In this document: positions 5,893-6,383 of the stretch, one piece after another
Layout: each line of letters opens with the position of its first letter
Position numbering within the stretch: position 1 is the first letter of the stretch
Source: Nonomuraea sp.
GTDB lineage: Bacteria > Actinomycetota > Actinomycetes > Streptosporangiales > Streptosporangiaceae
Assembly (NCBI GenBank): GCA_013362835.1
Contig: JABFVJ010000453.1
Span: 1-6,383 of the forward strand
DNA: 6,383 bases
Reading direction: 5' to 3'
The notes under the pieces: model-generated
Seen by the model: only the letters and a program-made list of their open reading frames with translations
Told to the model about the DNA's origin: nothing
The model's database searches: none
Translations under genes and position numbers: made by a program

Positions 5893-6324
5893 TCAGGGTT
5901 CGAGGTCGGTCACGCCCTTGCCGGTCGGCAGGTCGAACGGGACCGAAGCCTGGTCGTGCGTGATCAGCCATTCGCCGTCGATCTTGCGGAGGCCGAACGT
6001 GGCCCTGACCCACATGCCGTTCGTCGCCGTGCCGTCCCTCAACGTGCCGCTGAGCCGGCCGAAGGCGTGGCCGAACGCCACGTCGCCGCCCACGGTGATC
6101 GTCAGGTCGCGAAGCTCGTAGTCCACTTCCTCGAAGAACGTGAACACGTTCGTCCAGTTCTTCATCTTCGCGTCGACCCCCACGTGCTGCAGCGGCGGTT
6201 CGACGTCGAAGGAGACGACGTCCTCGGCGTAGATCCGCCTCAGGGCGTCGAGATCCTTGGCGCGGAGCCGGTCGATGATGCTGACGAGCCGCTGCCTGAT
6301 CTCCGCTTCGTCCGATGTGCTCAT
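5893..6324 (-). CDS. SnoaL/NTF2-like small protein (YybH/DUF4440-type)
   Basis: 143 residues with the alpha+beta cone-fold pattern of the NTF2/SnoaL superfamily. An N-terminal helix pair (about 5-33: I-R-Q-R-L...K-D-L-D-A-L-R-R-I-Y-A-E-D-V-V-S-F-D) is followed by W57-x-x-V-F and strands at about 66-78, 81-93 and 103-114. The end, W-L-I-T-H-D-Q-A-S-V-P-F-D-x-x-T-G-K, is characteristic of YybH-type members. Some relatives are isomerases, cyclases or dehydratases acting on small hydrophobic molecules; many have no known role, and no catalytic residue can be assigned here. No signal peptide, so cytosolic. The start is supported by purine-rich GAAGGA (6335-6340) ten bases upstream and GAGGA (6328-6332) three bases upstream. 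It lies 52 bases before the MFS gene on the same strand and may share a transcript with it. The 59 bases before it hold no promoter I can recognise. Confidence 0.88.
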   Translation of the reverse strand: MSTSDEAEIRQRLVSIIDRLRAKDLDALRRIYAEDVVSFDVEPPLQHVGVDAKMKNWTNVFTFFEEVDYELRDLTITVGGDVAFGHAFGRLSGTLRDGTATNGMWVRATFGLRKIDGEWLITHDQASVPFDLPTGKGVTDLEP

Positions 6325-6383
6325 CTGTCCTCGTTCCTTCCGTCGATGCCTTCACAGGTACGACGCCGCAGCACTCCGAGATG

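Noticed and set aside
6325..6383. Possible start of another gene at the right edge (ATG at 6381)
   Set aside because: Only three bases of any such gene would be present and no SD precedes it; nothing can be supported.

Overview
The window is a dense, very GC-rich stretch with strong G/C preference at third codon positions, short SD-led or leaderless genes and almost no spacer DNA. This fits an actinomycete chromosome. A Streptosporangiaceae/Nonomuraea-like host is a guess from style only; no taxonomic marker is present. No RNA genes, CRISPR, insertion sequences or phage genes were seen, and no stretch over 300 bases lacks a gene.

Layout. (A) 1-698, minus strand: a small four-helix membrane protein overlaps by 8 bases the start of a Tat-exported multicopper oxidase, which runs off the left edge. 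(B) 699-799: an AT-rich divergent control region with several short repeats. (C) 800-1687, plus: a LysR-type regulator, the natural candidate to control the divergent oxidase pair. (D) 1720-3928, plus: a MerR-type promoter dyad, then a cytosolic beta-lactamase-fold serine hydrolase, then a cysteine-free MerR regulator 25 bases downstream. This looks like a self-regulated two-gene operon. (E) 3925-6324, minus: a SnoaL/NTF2-like small protein, a DHA2-type drug-efflux MFS transporter and a MarR regulator. The MFS and MarR genes overlap by ATGA. The MFS start codon lies inside a perfect inverted repeat next to a consensus TATAAT, placed for a leaderless transcript. The MerR and MarR genes converge and overlap at a shared CTAG.

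Taken together, this is a patchwork of three small regulator-plus-effector modules (LysR/oxidase, MerR/hydrolase, MarR/efflux), each with a plausible operator visible in the DNA. The gene families are all ordinary. The most informative signals are in the control regions: two promoters that appear to start transcription on or right beside the initiating ATG and to be overlapped by the operators of regulators encoded in the same operons. I see no clear evidence of a wholly new type of biological system.
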